Shown here: one piece after another, positions 44,330 through 54,100 of the stretch
Layout of the letters: every line of letters begins with the position of its first letter
Numbering within the stretch: the first letter of the stretch is position 1
Source of the DNA: JAEUKA01 sp035328405
Lineage (GTDB): Bacteria > Myxococcota_A > Polyangia > Palsa-1104 > JAEUJZ01
Assembly (NCBI GenBank): GCA_035328405.1
Contig: DAOLIT010000012.1
Coordinates: 1 to 64,000 of the forward strand
Length of the DNA stretch: 64,000 nucleotides
Direction: 5' to 3'
The notes under the pieces: generated by a model
Database searches by the model: none
The model's input: the letters and a program-made list of their open reading frames with translations, nothing else
What the model was told of the DNA's origin: nothing
Program-made: the position numbers and the translations under genes

Positions 44330-46203
44330 CACACACCTCCGCTACTTTCCGCTTTATCACGCTTCGAAAAAACGTGGCTGCTCGATGCTCCACCCGATGA
44401 ACCGGAAGACGGCTCTTCGACGATCCAGTGAGTCCCCTGAACCGGCAGCGCGGAGTGGGAGGGGGCCTTCCCAGATCTCCAAGGCAGCTCGCGTTCTTGG
44501 TGTTCAGATCGAGACATCACGATGTGTTCGCGTTGTTTCCCGTCGCCCATGCTCGGATGCACATGCGCCCACTCGACCGAGGCCTCCACCGCCGGATGCT
44601 GCGGTGGCAGACGCAACGCCTGCGATTGCGCAACCGGAGCAAACAATCCTTCTGTGGACAACAAACCCACCGCAGCCCGGACATACGCCCCAGACTTGGG
44701 AGATTCAAGATATTTTTTTCCGTGATGCTGATGCAGCAACGTGTCCCGGATTTCGCGCTGTTCTCGAGCATGGGAAGACGACCCCTGCGTAGACACAAAC
44801 ACGCGCAAGACCAGTTTTCCTTCGTCTTCAGACAGACCCAATTGAGCCCGCGCTTGGGAGAGCCCCTGTTCCGTAACTTCCCAATAGATAAAGTAGGTCT
44901 GTGGATCTTTGGAAAACACCTCAACTTCGTCGCGACCATAGATTGCAGGGAGCGCAGGTTCATGCCTCGTCCGCTCGGTCGATTCAGGGTGCGAAAGGCT
45001 CGCAATGTGACCTGTTTCGTTTTGCGGAAGACGGCTCACCGATGTCGATGACGTTCTCTCATCCGTCCGTGTGGGTGGAAAACCACTCGTGTTCCTGTCT
45101 TTTGTGTTTTCCATGGCAACTCCATCTTCGCTGCGAGCGGACCTTCCCCCCGTGATGTGCAGCGAAGTTCCCCCGGTTAGTTGTTTGACGGTGGCAATGT
45201 CACGCTGGATCTGTGCGACAAGATCTGCCACCTGGGAAAACCGTTGTTCGTCGCGCAGCCGAGTCAAAAAAACAAGACGCAGTTCCGTGCCATACAAGTG
45301 GTTCGGTCGCATTTCATCGGAAAGCAGAAGATGCGCCTCCACAACAAGCGGAGACCCACTGCCTGAGTCCTGACTCTGGAAGGTTGGATTATATCCAATG
45401 TTGACCGCAGCCGGATGCTTCGCCTGCACAGGACGCACAGACTGATTGGCAGACTGATTGGCAGACAGATTGGCAGAGGTCGCCTCCGAAAGCAGTTCAG
45501 CCCACGCTGCATACACCCCCGGACGGAAGACCACATCCGAGTAAACTTCCAGATTTGCCGTCGGAACTGAGATCGTCCTCCCACGACCTTGACCTCTCAC
45601 GACTCGTCCCTCGAGTTCAGGCAACCGGCCCAACAGCAGGGCCGCCTGCTCGATGTTTCCCTCGGCCAGCGATTGACGAACCAGCGTCGAAGAGCACGCG
45701 ACCCGCTTTCCATGTGCCAGATCCATGGAAACCGCAGACAACTGACAAACACTCGTGCCCAAAGGAGACAAACATGCGCGCAGAAGCTCTGCATCCCCCA
45801 CACGGCCTCTCCCAAACCGAAAATCGTGGCCCACAACAACCACGCGCGGCGGTGGCCCAGACAAAAGAATTTGCGAGACAAATTCCTCGGCTTCAAGTTG
45901 CGAAAAATGGGCATCAAAACGCTGCTCGACCACCACCTGCGCACCTGCCTCGAAAAACAGTTCGCGTTTGCGCGTCGAATGCAGAAGCAAGCGCGGCGCC
46001 TGAGACCGAGAAAGAATCGCCGTCGGATGGGGCCAGAACGTCAGCACCACAACCAAGCCATTCGGTCCAATCAAACGGCGCGCCTCGTCTAGGAGTGCTC
46101 TGTGTCCTCGATGCACTCCATCGAAGTTGCCGATCACCAACGCGAACGGCCCTGCACAAAAGGCAGAGGCCGCAAAGTCTCGGTAGCTAGCAAAAGTGGG
46201 CAT
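44329..46203 (-). CDS. ribF: RibF (riboflavin kinase/FMN adenylyltransferase) fused to DUF4912
   Basis: 624 residues in one open frame. Residues 1-330 are RibF: nucleotidyltransferase motif GNFDGVHRGH (25-34), VVVGHDFRFGRGR, and the kinase part with TANLE and PGVYAAWAEL. After a Ser/Thr/Arg-rich linker of about 90 residues comes DUF4912 (VEVFSKDPQTYFIYWEV), a domain usually found beside GH57 glucan enzymes. A good ribosome site (GGAG, then ATG 45114 at residue 364) lies inside the frame, so a separate 261-aa DUF4912 protein may also be made. The linker also encodes a 15-bp tandem repeat (SANQ). GH57 follows with overlap. Confidence 0.8.
   Translation of the reverse strand: MPTFASYRDFAASAFCAGPFALVIGNFDGVHRGHRALLDEARRLIGPNGLVVVLTFWPHPTAILSRSQAPRLLLHSTRKRELFFEAGAQVVVEQRFDAHFSQLEAEEFVSQILLSGPPPRVVVVGHDFRFGRGRVGDAELLRACLSPLGTSVCQLSAVSMDLAHGKRVACSSTLVRQSLAEGNIEQAALLLGRLPELEGRVVRGQGRGRTISVPTANLEVYSDVVFRPGVYAAWAELLSEATSANLSANQSANQSVRPVQAKHPAAVNIGYNPTFQSQDSGSGSPLVVEAHLLLSDEMRPNHLYGTELRLVFLTRLRDEQRFSQVADLVAQIQRDIATVKQLTGGTSLHITGGRSARSEDGVAMENTKDRNTSGFPPTRTDERTSSTSVSRLPQNETGHIASLSHPESTERTRHEPALPAIYGRDEVEVFSKDPQTYFIYWEVTEQGLSQARAQLGLSEDEGKLVLRVFVSTQGSSSHAREQREIRDTLLHQHHGKKYLESPKSGAYVRAAVGLLSTEGLFAPVAQSQALRLPPQHPAVEASVEWAHVHPSMGDGKQREHIVMSRSEHQERELPWRSGKAPSHSALPVQGTHWIVEEPSSGSSGGASSSHVFSKRDKAESSGGV
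45437..45478. repeat. Short tandem repeat inside ribF
   Basis: GATTGGCAGACT-type units of 12 bp recur about three times, giving SANQSANQ-like residues in the linker between the riboflavin kinase domain's core strands. It lies in the middle of the kinase-coding part, which may be an expanded loop. Confidence 0.6.
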
Positions 46204-46306
46204 CGTGAAGCATGGCGACCAAACCGCCGCGCGCCATATATCGCGGACCCGGTGGGAATGTCTAGGAGCATGACTGGATGTGCAGTGCGCGAACTGTAGG
46301 GAGAGG

Positions 46307-47677
46307 TCAGGCAGCCTTCTTTTTGGCTTTTCTCTGGTAGAACACGAAACCGCCCGCACCGAGGGCCACGAACACCAGCACCAGCAGAATCGGGCTGTGC
46401 GCGATGATCGACAAAATGATCGTCACAAGCGACAACACAATCGCAATCGGCAGCGTCGCGATGCCGATCACCATGCGACCCGCCGAACCCAAAAACGGAA
46501 CGATGTCCAGAAGTGCGTTCACCGGACCGAAAAACAGATTCAACCCAAACCACATCATCAAAAAGCCGATCAGCCGCATGTACCAACCGATCTGCTTGTG
46601 TTCATCCGAAAGGGCCTGAATCGCCTCGTCCCGCGAACCCGGCACCACGCGCAACAGCGTCGCTTCTTTGTCCTTGTACGCTCGCACCGTCTCGCCATCC
46701 AGCACACCGAACAACGTCATGCTTTTGCTATCGGGCACCGTCGCTGAAAAACTCACGCGAACATCGCCAATGTCTGGCTGCTCCAGCGAACCGGTGCCTT
46801 GAAACAGATACTGATCGTTTACCAATTTGAAGTCGTCCGGCTTCGACGCCGTGATCAGAGCCGCACGTTGTTCAGCACGGTTCACATCCGCCGCTGTCGG
46901 AGTCGGTCGAGGCTTTTTCACCAACCTCCCTTTTCGCTTCTTCTTTTTGTCCGCTTTCTTCGGCTGTGCGTCGCTGGCTTCTTCCCCGTCCGTCTTGTTC
47001 ACAGCTTTGCCCGCCGTGTCCTCACCGCTGCCTTCCGCCGGTTTTGCCTCGTCCGTTGCCGGTGCCGCCTCTGCTTTCGGCTCGTTTTTCTTCTTCACCA
47101 TGTCCGGCGTAAGTTTCACCGCAGTCGCGACTGGCAAGCTCGCATCTGCAACCGAAAATGGATAGGCCGCGACCTTCGCCGTTTTCGCCGAGAAACTCTC
47201 GCTTTTGATTCGCAAAGGCGGGTTCGCATGCCCTTTTGGATGTTCCATTTCGTTCGGACGTTTGGGGTTGCTCGACCACTCCTTGGTGTACGTCACCGTG
47301 CGCTCAGTCCGCGAACCACCCCCAACCTTCTTCTCCGTCGAGCTTTTGACGTGTTCAACCCAAGCGAACATTTCGACGTTGCGATGCAGCCGCAAATAGC
47401 TTCCCGGCTCGAGCAAGTCTGGGTCCCCCACTTTTTCATCCGTCGCGAGCGGACCAGTTACTGAAATGAACTTGCCATTCCATTTGCTGTCCACCCGCTC
47501 CGGACTGGCAACAGATGATTTCTTCGCGACCGCCGAAAGGTCCGCCCTCCCCTCGTTCCACCACAGAACGACAAAGGACAGAATGAACAACAACGCCCCC
47601 GAGGCAACCCCCTTGATGGAAGCCATCAAGTTGTCGCCCAAACCGCGTTCTTCTACGGAAGTAAACTGATCAGCCAT
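46307..47677 (-). CDS. TMEM43 (DUF1625) family membrane protein
   Basis: 456 residues. The N-terminal MADQFTSVEERGLGDN and one early transmembrane helix, then a large soluble region, then three closely spaced C-terminal helices (LIGFLMMWFGLNLFF, IVPFLGSAGRMVIGI, LVTIILSIIAHSPILLVL) fit the TMEM43 family. The soluble part has an inserted, very charged linker (about 205-275) rich in Lys, Glu and Ala. The function in bacteria is unknown. The small basic gene at 47877 is divergent from it. Confidence 0.75.
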   Translation of the reverse strand: MADQFTSVEERGLGDNLMASIKGVASGALLFILSFVVLWWNEGRADLSAVAKKSSVASPERVDSKWNGKFISVTGPLATDEKVGDPDLLEPGSYLRLHRNVEMFAWVEHVKSSTEKKVGGGSRTERTVTYTKEWSSNPKRPNEMEHPKGHANPPLRIKSESFSAKTAKVAAYPFSVADASLPVATAVKLTPDMVKKKNEPKAEAAPATDEAKPAEGSGEDTAGKAVNKTDGEEASDAQPKKADKKKKRKGRLVKKPRPTPTAADVNRAEQRAALITASKPDDFKLVNDQYLFQGTGSLEQPDIGDVRVSFSATVPDSKSMTLFGVLDGETVRAYKDKEATLLRVVPGSRDEAIQALSDEHKQIGWYMRLIGFLMMWFGLNLFFGPVNALLDIVPFLGSAGRMVIGIATLPIAIVLSLVTIILSIIAHSPILLVLVFVALGAGGFVFYQRKAKKKAA

Positions 47678-47876
47678 GAGTCCCTCGACGAAAAATGTGA
47701 AGCCCGGCACCAAACCAGGGTGACAAGGTTATCACAACGAAGTGTCTTCATTGGAACACTTGTTAGAAGTCGTTGGCCTTCCGCAGCCGGTCTTCCTGCA
47801 AACAAGGGGTGCTCCGATTCTTTTTGTTGTGTTATCGTAATAGAAACAAACATTTTCTCACACGGAGAGACAAGCC

Positions 47877-48089
47877 ATGACGCGCAAAAACATGAACCCA
47901 AAGACCAGAACCCGAAGCTGCTCGATGGTTTCTTTTGCCGCCCAGACGAAGACAGAAGACGCCTTTCTGCGACTCGAATTGCCGTCTCCTGCTGCATGTT
48001 TTCCGTCGGAACACGAAAAATTCCCAGAAGCCAAAGCCAACGGCTCCTGCGTCATTGTCTTGTCTCTGTCGGACGACCAAGACGCATAA
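47877..48089 (+). CDS. Small protein with MNPKTRTRS motif
   Basis: 70 residues, beginning MTRKNMNPKTRTRSCS. GGAGAG stands seven bases before the ATG at 47877; an ATG at 47892 is possible. Residues 6-14 match the start of the other small protein (MNQKTKTRS) in seven of nine positions, and both have SF soon after. The rest differs: an acidic, Ala/Ser-rich part with three cysteines and a hydrophobic VIVLSLS end. No sigma-54 consensus was found upstream. Function unknown. Confidence 0.5.
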   Translation: MTRKNMNPKTRTRSCSMVSFAAQTKTEDAFLRLELPSPAACFPSEHEKFPEAKANGSCVIVLSLSDDQDA

Positions 48090-48221
48090 CTTCAAGTCCC
48101 CCAAAACACACCCCAACACACCCGCCCCCCTCTTCCAGCAGATGTAGTTCAGAACACCAACATTTCAGAGACTTTTCGCCCCCATTTGTGGGTGCAAGCC
48201 TCTAGAAATGAGGCATTTCAT

Positions 48222-49637
48222 CTACTTCATATGCAGATCCGCATCGATTTTGTGGTCTTTGGTTTCGTGGATGTAAAGGCTGCCAACGATGAGGGTGAGG
48301 ACACAGACTGCGATGGGATAGAGCAAACCTGTATACATGGAACCACTCCCAAAGGTCTGCTTGGACCATGCAGAGGCTGTCACTGCCGTTGCAATCAGGG
48401 GCAGGAATCCTCCGAACCAGCCGTTCCCAAGGTGATAGGGAATCGACATCGATGTGTATCGAATTTTGGTTGGGAAGAGCTCAACCAAAAACGCCGCAAT
48501 GGGTCCGTATACCATGCACACGTACACCATCTGAATCGACAAAAGGAGTACCAGCATCACCGAATTGATTTGCGCGGGGTCTGCGACAGGGAGCCCATTC
48601 GGATTGGAATAGTGTCGCATCGCCATGTAAATCGGGACATACGTGAGCGCTGCCAAGAGACACCCGGTCATCATCAGTTTCTTCCGCCCGATGCGATCAG
48701 ACAACCAGCCGAACAGAACGAACAAGGGAGTCGTCAACGCAAGGGAGGTCGAAACCAACACGTACGCGGTTTTCCAAGGAACTTTGAGGGCACTCTGAAG
48801 AAACGTCAGGGCGTAAAATTGTCCCGTGTACCAGACCACTCCCTGACCGGCGGTCGCGCCAAACAGAGCCAGAAGGACATACCGCAGATTGACTGGGTTT
48901 GTGAAACTCTCTTTGAGCGGATTCACCGACGATTTGCCCTCGCTCTTGAGTTTCGCAAAAAGGGGAGACTCCTTCATCTTGATTCGGATGTAAAGCGAGA
49001 CCCCCAGAAGCACAAAGGACAGCAGAAAGGGAATCCTCCAACCACTCTGTTTGAAACTTTCTTCGCCCAGCAAAATTCGGGTTGTTCCAATAACGCCCAT
49101 GCTCAGGAAAAAGCCGAGCGTGGCAGTCGTCTGGATGAAGCTTGTGTAGAACCCCCGTTTGTCATCCGGTACGTGTTCCGCGACATAGGTTGCGGCCCCC
49201 CCGTACTCCCCTCCCAGCGCCAAACCCTGCAAAAGCCGCGACAGAACCAAAAGGAGCGTCGCAAGGATTCCTGCCGTTTCATAAGTGGGCAGAACGCCGA
49301 TGATGGCGGTGGACAGACCCATCGTCGCCATCGTTACCAGGAACGTGTACTTTCGACCGATCAGATCCCCGATGTGGCCAAACACCACAGCCCCCAAAGG
49401 CCGCACACCAAAACCCGCGCCAAACGTCGCCAAACTGGCCAGCAACTGCGCCGTTTCATTTCCTTTTGGGAAAAACAAACCCCCGAAAAACACGGCCAAA
49501 CTTCCGTACAGATAGAAGTCATACCACTCAAACAGGGTGCCCAAAGACGAAGCAAAAATCACCGGTCCCAGCCTCGATCTGTCCTCGTCGGAAGATGGTC
49601 CGTTGGGGGTTCCGCTCTTTTCAGGGGCCAATTCCAT
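48222..49637 (-). CDS. MFS metabolite:proton symporter (MHS family)
   Basis: 471 residues, 12 predicted membrane helices. The start LGTLFEWYDFYLYGSLA is the signature of the metabolite:H+ symporter family (citrate, shikimate, alpha-ketoglutarate, proline/betaine porters). Loop 2-3 is GHIGDLIGRK and loop 8-9 GWLSDRIGRKK; RLLQGLALGGEYGGA and FPTKIRYTSMSIPYHLG are typical. The substrate is not readable. It is divergent from the signalling operon at 50115, 477 bp away, so it could be a regulated target. Confidence 0.88.
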   Translation of the reverse strand: MELAPEKSGTPNGPSSDEDRSRLGPVIFASSLGTLFEWYDFYLYGSLAVFFGGLFFPKGNETAQLLASLATFGAGFGVRPLGAVVFGHIGDLIGRKYTFLVTMATMGLSTAIIGVLPTYETAGILATLLLVLSRLLQGLALGGEYGGAATYVAEHVPDDKRGFYTSFIQTTATLGFFLSMGVIGTTRILLGEESFKQSGWRIPFLLSFVLLGVSLYIRIKMKESPLFAKLKSEGKSSVNPLKESFTNPVNLRYVLLALFGATAGQGVVWYTGQFYALTFLQSALKVPWKTAYVLVSTSLALTTPLFVLFGWLSDRIGRKKLMMTGCLLAALTYVPIYMAMRHYSNPNGLPVADPAQINSVMLVLLLSIQMVYVCMVYGPIAAFLVELFPTKIRYTSMSIPYHLGNGWFGGFLPLIATAVTASAWSKQTFGSGSMYTGLLYPIAVCVLTLIVGSLYIHETKDHKIDADLHMK

Positions 49638-50114
49638 GGTTTGTTCTCCGCAAAATCAGGTACACAGCCGCGTTTCCAGCGTGGTTTTTCTTGTCGATCA
49701 ACTCACAACCCAAAACACAAGTCTTGGACAGACTATCCCAAGTTGTATCGCGCTCCTACATACTTTTGCGTTGCTCGTTTCCGAACACCGGAATGGGTAT
49801 GGGAATGCCCGGACAAACCCCCGGACAACTCACCCGGATCACTCACCCGGATCATTCAACAGAAGAACACAGAACCTCCTACTTGTGTGCTCCGTCACCT
49901 CTGCGTAGGTGGGAATCGACGGAACTGAGTCAAAAAGGGGAAAATATCTTCGGCAAACTGGCGAAGGAAAAAATGATTGTTGCTGGCTCAACCTCTTTGT
50001 TGAGATACTTGGACACGCTGGGCTGACAGTGTCTCGCTGGGGTGGACGCGGTAGGGGGAACAGATTGCTATCGAGGGCCCACACCGGATCTATCGCAACG
50101 TGGAGAGAGCCAAC
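49638..50114. other. Divergent intergenic region with short repeats
   Basis: A 477-bp gap between the MFS gene and the signalling operon. It contains a direct repeat ACTCACCCGGATC (twice, at about 49839-49864) and GGACAA repeats. No consensus sigma-54 site or tRNA was seen. It probably holds promoters and the regulator sites of both units. Confidence 0.5.
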
Positions 50115-50732
50115 ATGGAACTCCTAGATGATACGCCGAACAACCGCATCCTGATCGTCGATGACAACGCCGCGATTCACGAAGACTTCCGCAAGATCCT
50201 GAATCCGAAAAACCTGGCCTCCTCTGCCGCTGTGGACGCACTGGCGCAGTCGCTGTTTGAAGAGGAGGGAACCAAGCTTGATGTGGCCGACCTGAATTTT
50301 GAGCTGCATCACGCAACGCAGGGAAAAGACGCGCTCGAGATGGTGAAAAAGGCGCTGGTTGCAGAGAAGCCGTTTGCGCTCGCCTTTGTCGATGTTCGGA
50401 TGCCCCCTGGATGGAATGGTGTGGAGACAGTCGAGAAGATATGGGAACGGGATACAGAGATCGAAATCGTACTCTGTACCGCATATTCCGACTTCACCTG
50501 GGAAGAAATCCGACAGCGTTTGCGGAGTCCTGACCGTTTGCTGATTTTGCGCAAGCCGTTCGACGCGATCGAGGTCCTTCAGCTCGCCTATTGCCTGACA
50601 AAAAAGTGGTTCTTGCGACGGCAAGCGGCTTGCCGAATGCAGGATCTGGAAATCATGGTCGAAGAGCGAATGAAAGAACTCGAACAGGCCAGGAAACAAC
50701 TGGAAACTGCGGCGGCACGACAGAAGCGGTAG
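50115..50732 (+). CDS. Response regulator without DNA-binding output
   Basis: 205 residues. The receiver domain starts RILIVDDNAAIHEDF (acid pair), has phosphoacceptor Asp93 in AFVDVRMPPGWNG, and the conserved Lys in LRKPFDA. An insertion after the first helix lengthens the domain. The C-terminus is a basic coiled coil (about 160-205) with no HTH or enzyme domain, so output probably goes through protein contact or it is a phosphorelay carrier. ATG 50115 has GGAGAG eight bases upstream. It is the first gene of the signalling operon. Confidence 0.85.
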   Translation: MELLDDTPNNRILIVDDNAAIHEDFRKILNPKNLASSAAVDALAQSLFEEEGTKLDVADLNFELHHATQGKDALEMVKKALVAEKPFALAFVDVRMPPGWNGVETVEKIWERDTEIEIVLCTAYSDFTWEEIRQRLRSPDRLLILRKPFDAIEVLQLAYCLTKKWFLRRQAACRMQDLEIMVEERMKELEQARKQLETAAARQKR

Positions 50733-50796
50733 TGAAAAAGGCAGCAGGAATCGGAAGGCCGAAGTCAACGGATAGGAATCAAAGGGAGACACCGAA

Positions 50797-51189
50797 GTGA
50801 AACGCCTACGCGCACTCCTTTTGCGATCAGAATTTACGATCATCGCGACGCTTGTGTTTGCGGCGTTGTATTTTTGGCCGTTCGTCGCGTTCTCTCGTCC
50901 CGTTCGCGTATTCCGCTTTGTGTTCGTTGTCTGGCTGCTCCAAATCGGCGTGTCTTTTGTTCGGAGTGTGTTCGGTACAGATATAGGGGACAATGCAGAT
51001 CGAGACGACGATGCTGCCTCCCAACCCGAAGGCGAATTCCTAGACGCAGAGGTTGAGCCGGTTTCCGAGATGAATCCGCCCCCCAACATCGCCACATCAG
51101 GGGCCCACGCAAAACTCGAAAGCAAAGAGAAGACAGGACAAGTTGTGAGACCAAGCCCCGAACTTCTGACAAAAGGAGGTGCGTCTTGA
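50797..51189 (+). CDS. Small membrane protein in the signalling operon
   Basis: 130 residues with two close hydrophobic helices (FTIIATLVFAALYFWPFVAF and FRFVFVVWLLQIGVSFV) and a hydrophilic, acidic tail. GTG start at 50797, preceded by GGGAGA. Its stop overlaps the transporter-kinase start (TTGA), so they are coupled. The layout (two-helix subunit before a solute symporter) recalls small partner subunits of SSS transporters, but no family is recognised. Confidence 0.6.
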   Translation: MKRLRALLLRSEFTIIATLVFAALYFWPFVAFSRPVRVFRFVFVVWLLQIGVSFVRSVFGTDIGDNADRDDDAASQPEGEFLDAEVEPVSEMNPPPNIATSGAHAKLESKEKTGQVVRPSPELLTKGGAS

Positions 51190-54100
51190 TCTCCCAAGCC
51201 GGCCTCATTGTGGTTGTTTTGGTGTATGTGGGATTCCTCTTCCTGATCGCACAGGTGGCAGAACGCGCTGCGCAATCGGGACGCTCCTGGACCTTCCATT
51301 CCAGCATTTACTCTTTGGGACTCGCAGTCTATTGCACCACCTGGACGTACTATGGCAGCGTCGGAAAAGCGGCCACCGATGGCATGCTGTGGCTGACGAT
51401 CTATCTGGGTCCCACGCTCGCGCTGACCCTGGCCCCCTTGGTGCTCCGCAGCATCGTCCGCATCAAAGCCAGGCACAAAGTCACAAGCATCGCAGACTTC
51501 ATCTCTGCAAGGTACGGAAAATCCCAAGCCGTCGCGGCCCTGTGTACCGTCATGTTGCTCATCGGAATCGTTCCCTATCTTGCGTTGCAGCTCAAAGCAG
51601 TGACAGGAACCTTCGCACTCATGACAAAAGGGGCCGGTGCGGGCGAAATCATCAGTCCCATCGTCATCGTCCTCATGTTCGGTTTTACCGTCGTCTTTGG
51701 TATTCGGCGACTGGACCCCACCGAACGCCATCCGGGCATGATGGTTTCCCTCGCTGTCGAGTCGATCGTCAAATTGGTTGCGTTTCTGGCCGCAGGTGCC
51801 TTTGTCACTTGGACTCTGTTCACAGGTCCGGCAGAGTTTCTGGACAAACTGGCTGTGGCGCTTCCCAAAACCGTTCCGTTTTTGGGTCGATGTACCGGAC
51901 CACAGCTTTTGAATTGGGCTACGTATCTTCTGCTGGCCACCTGTGCTTTTATGTTTTTGCCTCGGCAATTTCATGTGGCAGTGGTTGAAAATTCTGACGA
52001 AAAACAGCTTCGCACAGCAAGTTGGTTGTCACCTCTTTATCTCTTCCTCATCAACATATTTGTCCTTCCCATTGCGCTGGGAGGACTCCTTTTGGCACCA
52101 AAGGGAATCTCTCCCGATCAGTATGTTCTTTCACTCCCTATGCTTCAGGGACATCGAACTTTGTCCATCTTTGTCTTCGTGGGAGGTTTTTCTGCTGCCA
52201 TTGGAATGATCATGGTGGAAACGATGACCATGGCGACCATGGTCTCCAACCACCTGTTTTTGCCCCTTTTGGACGCGAGCCCGACGCTGTGGCGTTTTCG
52301 TCGCCACTTGTTGTATGCGCGCTGGTTTGCCGCAGCGTTGCTCATCGGAGCGTCCTATCTGTTTGAAGTGAAAGTCGGTCGATCGGTCATGTTGGTCAGC
52401 ATCGGAATGCTCTCCTTTGCTGCGGTAACGCAATTCCTTCCCGTAATGTTGGGCGGTCTGTATTGGAAAGAGGGAAATCGAACAGGTGCCCTGTGGGGAG
52501 TAGGTGCCGGCTTCTTGATCTGGACCTATACACTGTTTCTGCCGACGTTTGTACGAAGTGGGTGGTTGCCGAAAGCCCTGCTGACCGACGGACCATTCGG
52601 AATTGCGGGTCTGCGTCCAGAAGCTCTGTTTGGTCTTTCGGGCATTCCGAACTTGGCACACGGTACACTCTGGAGTCTTCTGTTCAACAGTCTGGGATAT
52701 GTGCTTGGTTCTCTGCTCAGCAAAACAAGCATCGAGGAACGCCGCCTCTCGGAAGAATTTCTGGGAGCGCAGGCCAAAGTCGATTTGGGAGAAGAAGAGG
52801 GAACGCTACCCCTTGCCGAAAAAGTTGCCGCCATTGAGACCATTTTGAAGCGCTATTTTTCGTCTGTGGTTGCAAAAGAGATGGTTCAAACCGCCTTGGT
52901 TTCTTTGAAACTTGCGGACAAAGAAACCATTGGTGCTGTAGAACTTGCGGAACTCCATCGCGTTGTGGAAAGACATCTTGGGGGTTCTGTAGGAGCCGCA
53001 GCCGCGCACTCTGCCATGATGGAATTGCGCAGCGGTGTGTCGGCTCAGGAATCACAAGCTTTGGCAAAAGTGTATGCCAAAATTCTGGCCAGTATGAATA
53101 TGGCTCCGTCGGAATTGCGCAGGAAAGTAGACTTTTACCAAGAACGGGAGTCCCTGCTAAGACAACAAGCTTCCGAATTGCGGCAAAAAATGGATGCCCT
53201 GGATTTGGAAGTGACAGAGCGCCGGAAAGCAGAGAAAGCACTTCAGGAATTGAACGAACAACTGGAAGGCCGCGTGCTCGAAAGAACCAAGGCGTTGAAA
53301 GAAGCGCAAAAGAGACTGCTCGACGCAGCACACCGAGCGGGGCGCGCAGAAATCGCCACGAACATTTTGCACAACGTAGGCAATGTCCTAAACAGTGTGA
53401 ATACATCGATCGTGACGATGCTGAGTCTGTTTGGAAAGTCTCGGATGCCCGTGTTTTCCAAACTCGCGAAGTTGATAGAGGACAAGAAAAAGGGGGACCT
53501 TGGGAACTATCTGTCTGTGGACCCCAAAGGGAAACAGGTGCCCGATTTGGTCGTCGCGTTGGCCGGGAATCTTCAGGATGAACAAGCACTCCTGAAGGCC
53601 GAATTGGAACAGCTTGCGAAGAACATTGAACACATCAAAGCCATCATCTCGGTGCAACAATCGCACGCGCGGGCGTCGAGAGTCTTTGAGACCATCGATG
53701 TACGTTCGCTTGTCGATGATGCCATCCGCGTCAACATTGCGGGTCTTGACCACGCCAGAATCGAAGTGGTTCGAGACTACGATGACCTGCCCGATGTGAC
53801 GTTGGAAAAGCACAAGTTGTTGCAAATTCTGGTGAACCTGATCAGCAATGCGCGGCATGCGATGGTTCCGAATCCTCCTGAAAAGGAACGTGTTTTGCGC
53901 GTTTCTGTGAAGCCCATTGCAGGCGATCGATTTCGCATCAGCGTGAAAGATACAGGAATAGGAATCAGCGCAGAGAACCTGGGAAAACTCTTCCAACATG
54001 GTTTTACGACACGTTCTGAAGGACATGGTTTCGGTTTGCATGCCTCGTCGCTGGCGGCCAAGCAGATGGATGGCCAGGTGACCGCGGGCAGTGATGGCCC

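Noticed and set aside
47714..47876. Sigma-54 site before the second small MNPKTRTRS protein
   Set aside because: TTGGAACACTTGTT has the -24 half, but no GC at the right distance.
48186..49928. 580-codon plus-strand open frame opposite the MHS symporter
   Set aside because: Antisense shadow; the minus strand encodes a clear 12-helix transporter.
50124..51974. 616-codon minus-strand frame opposite the receiver and kinase genes
   Set aside because: Antisense to clear signalling proteins; no domain seen.
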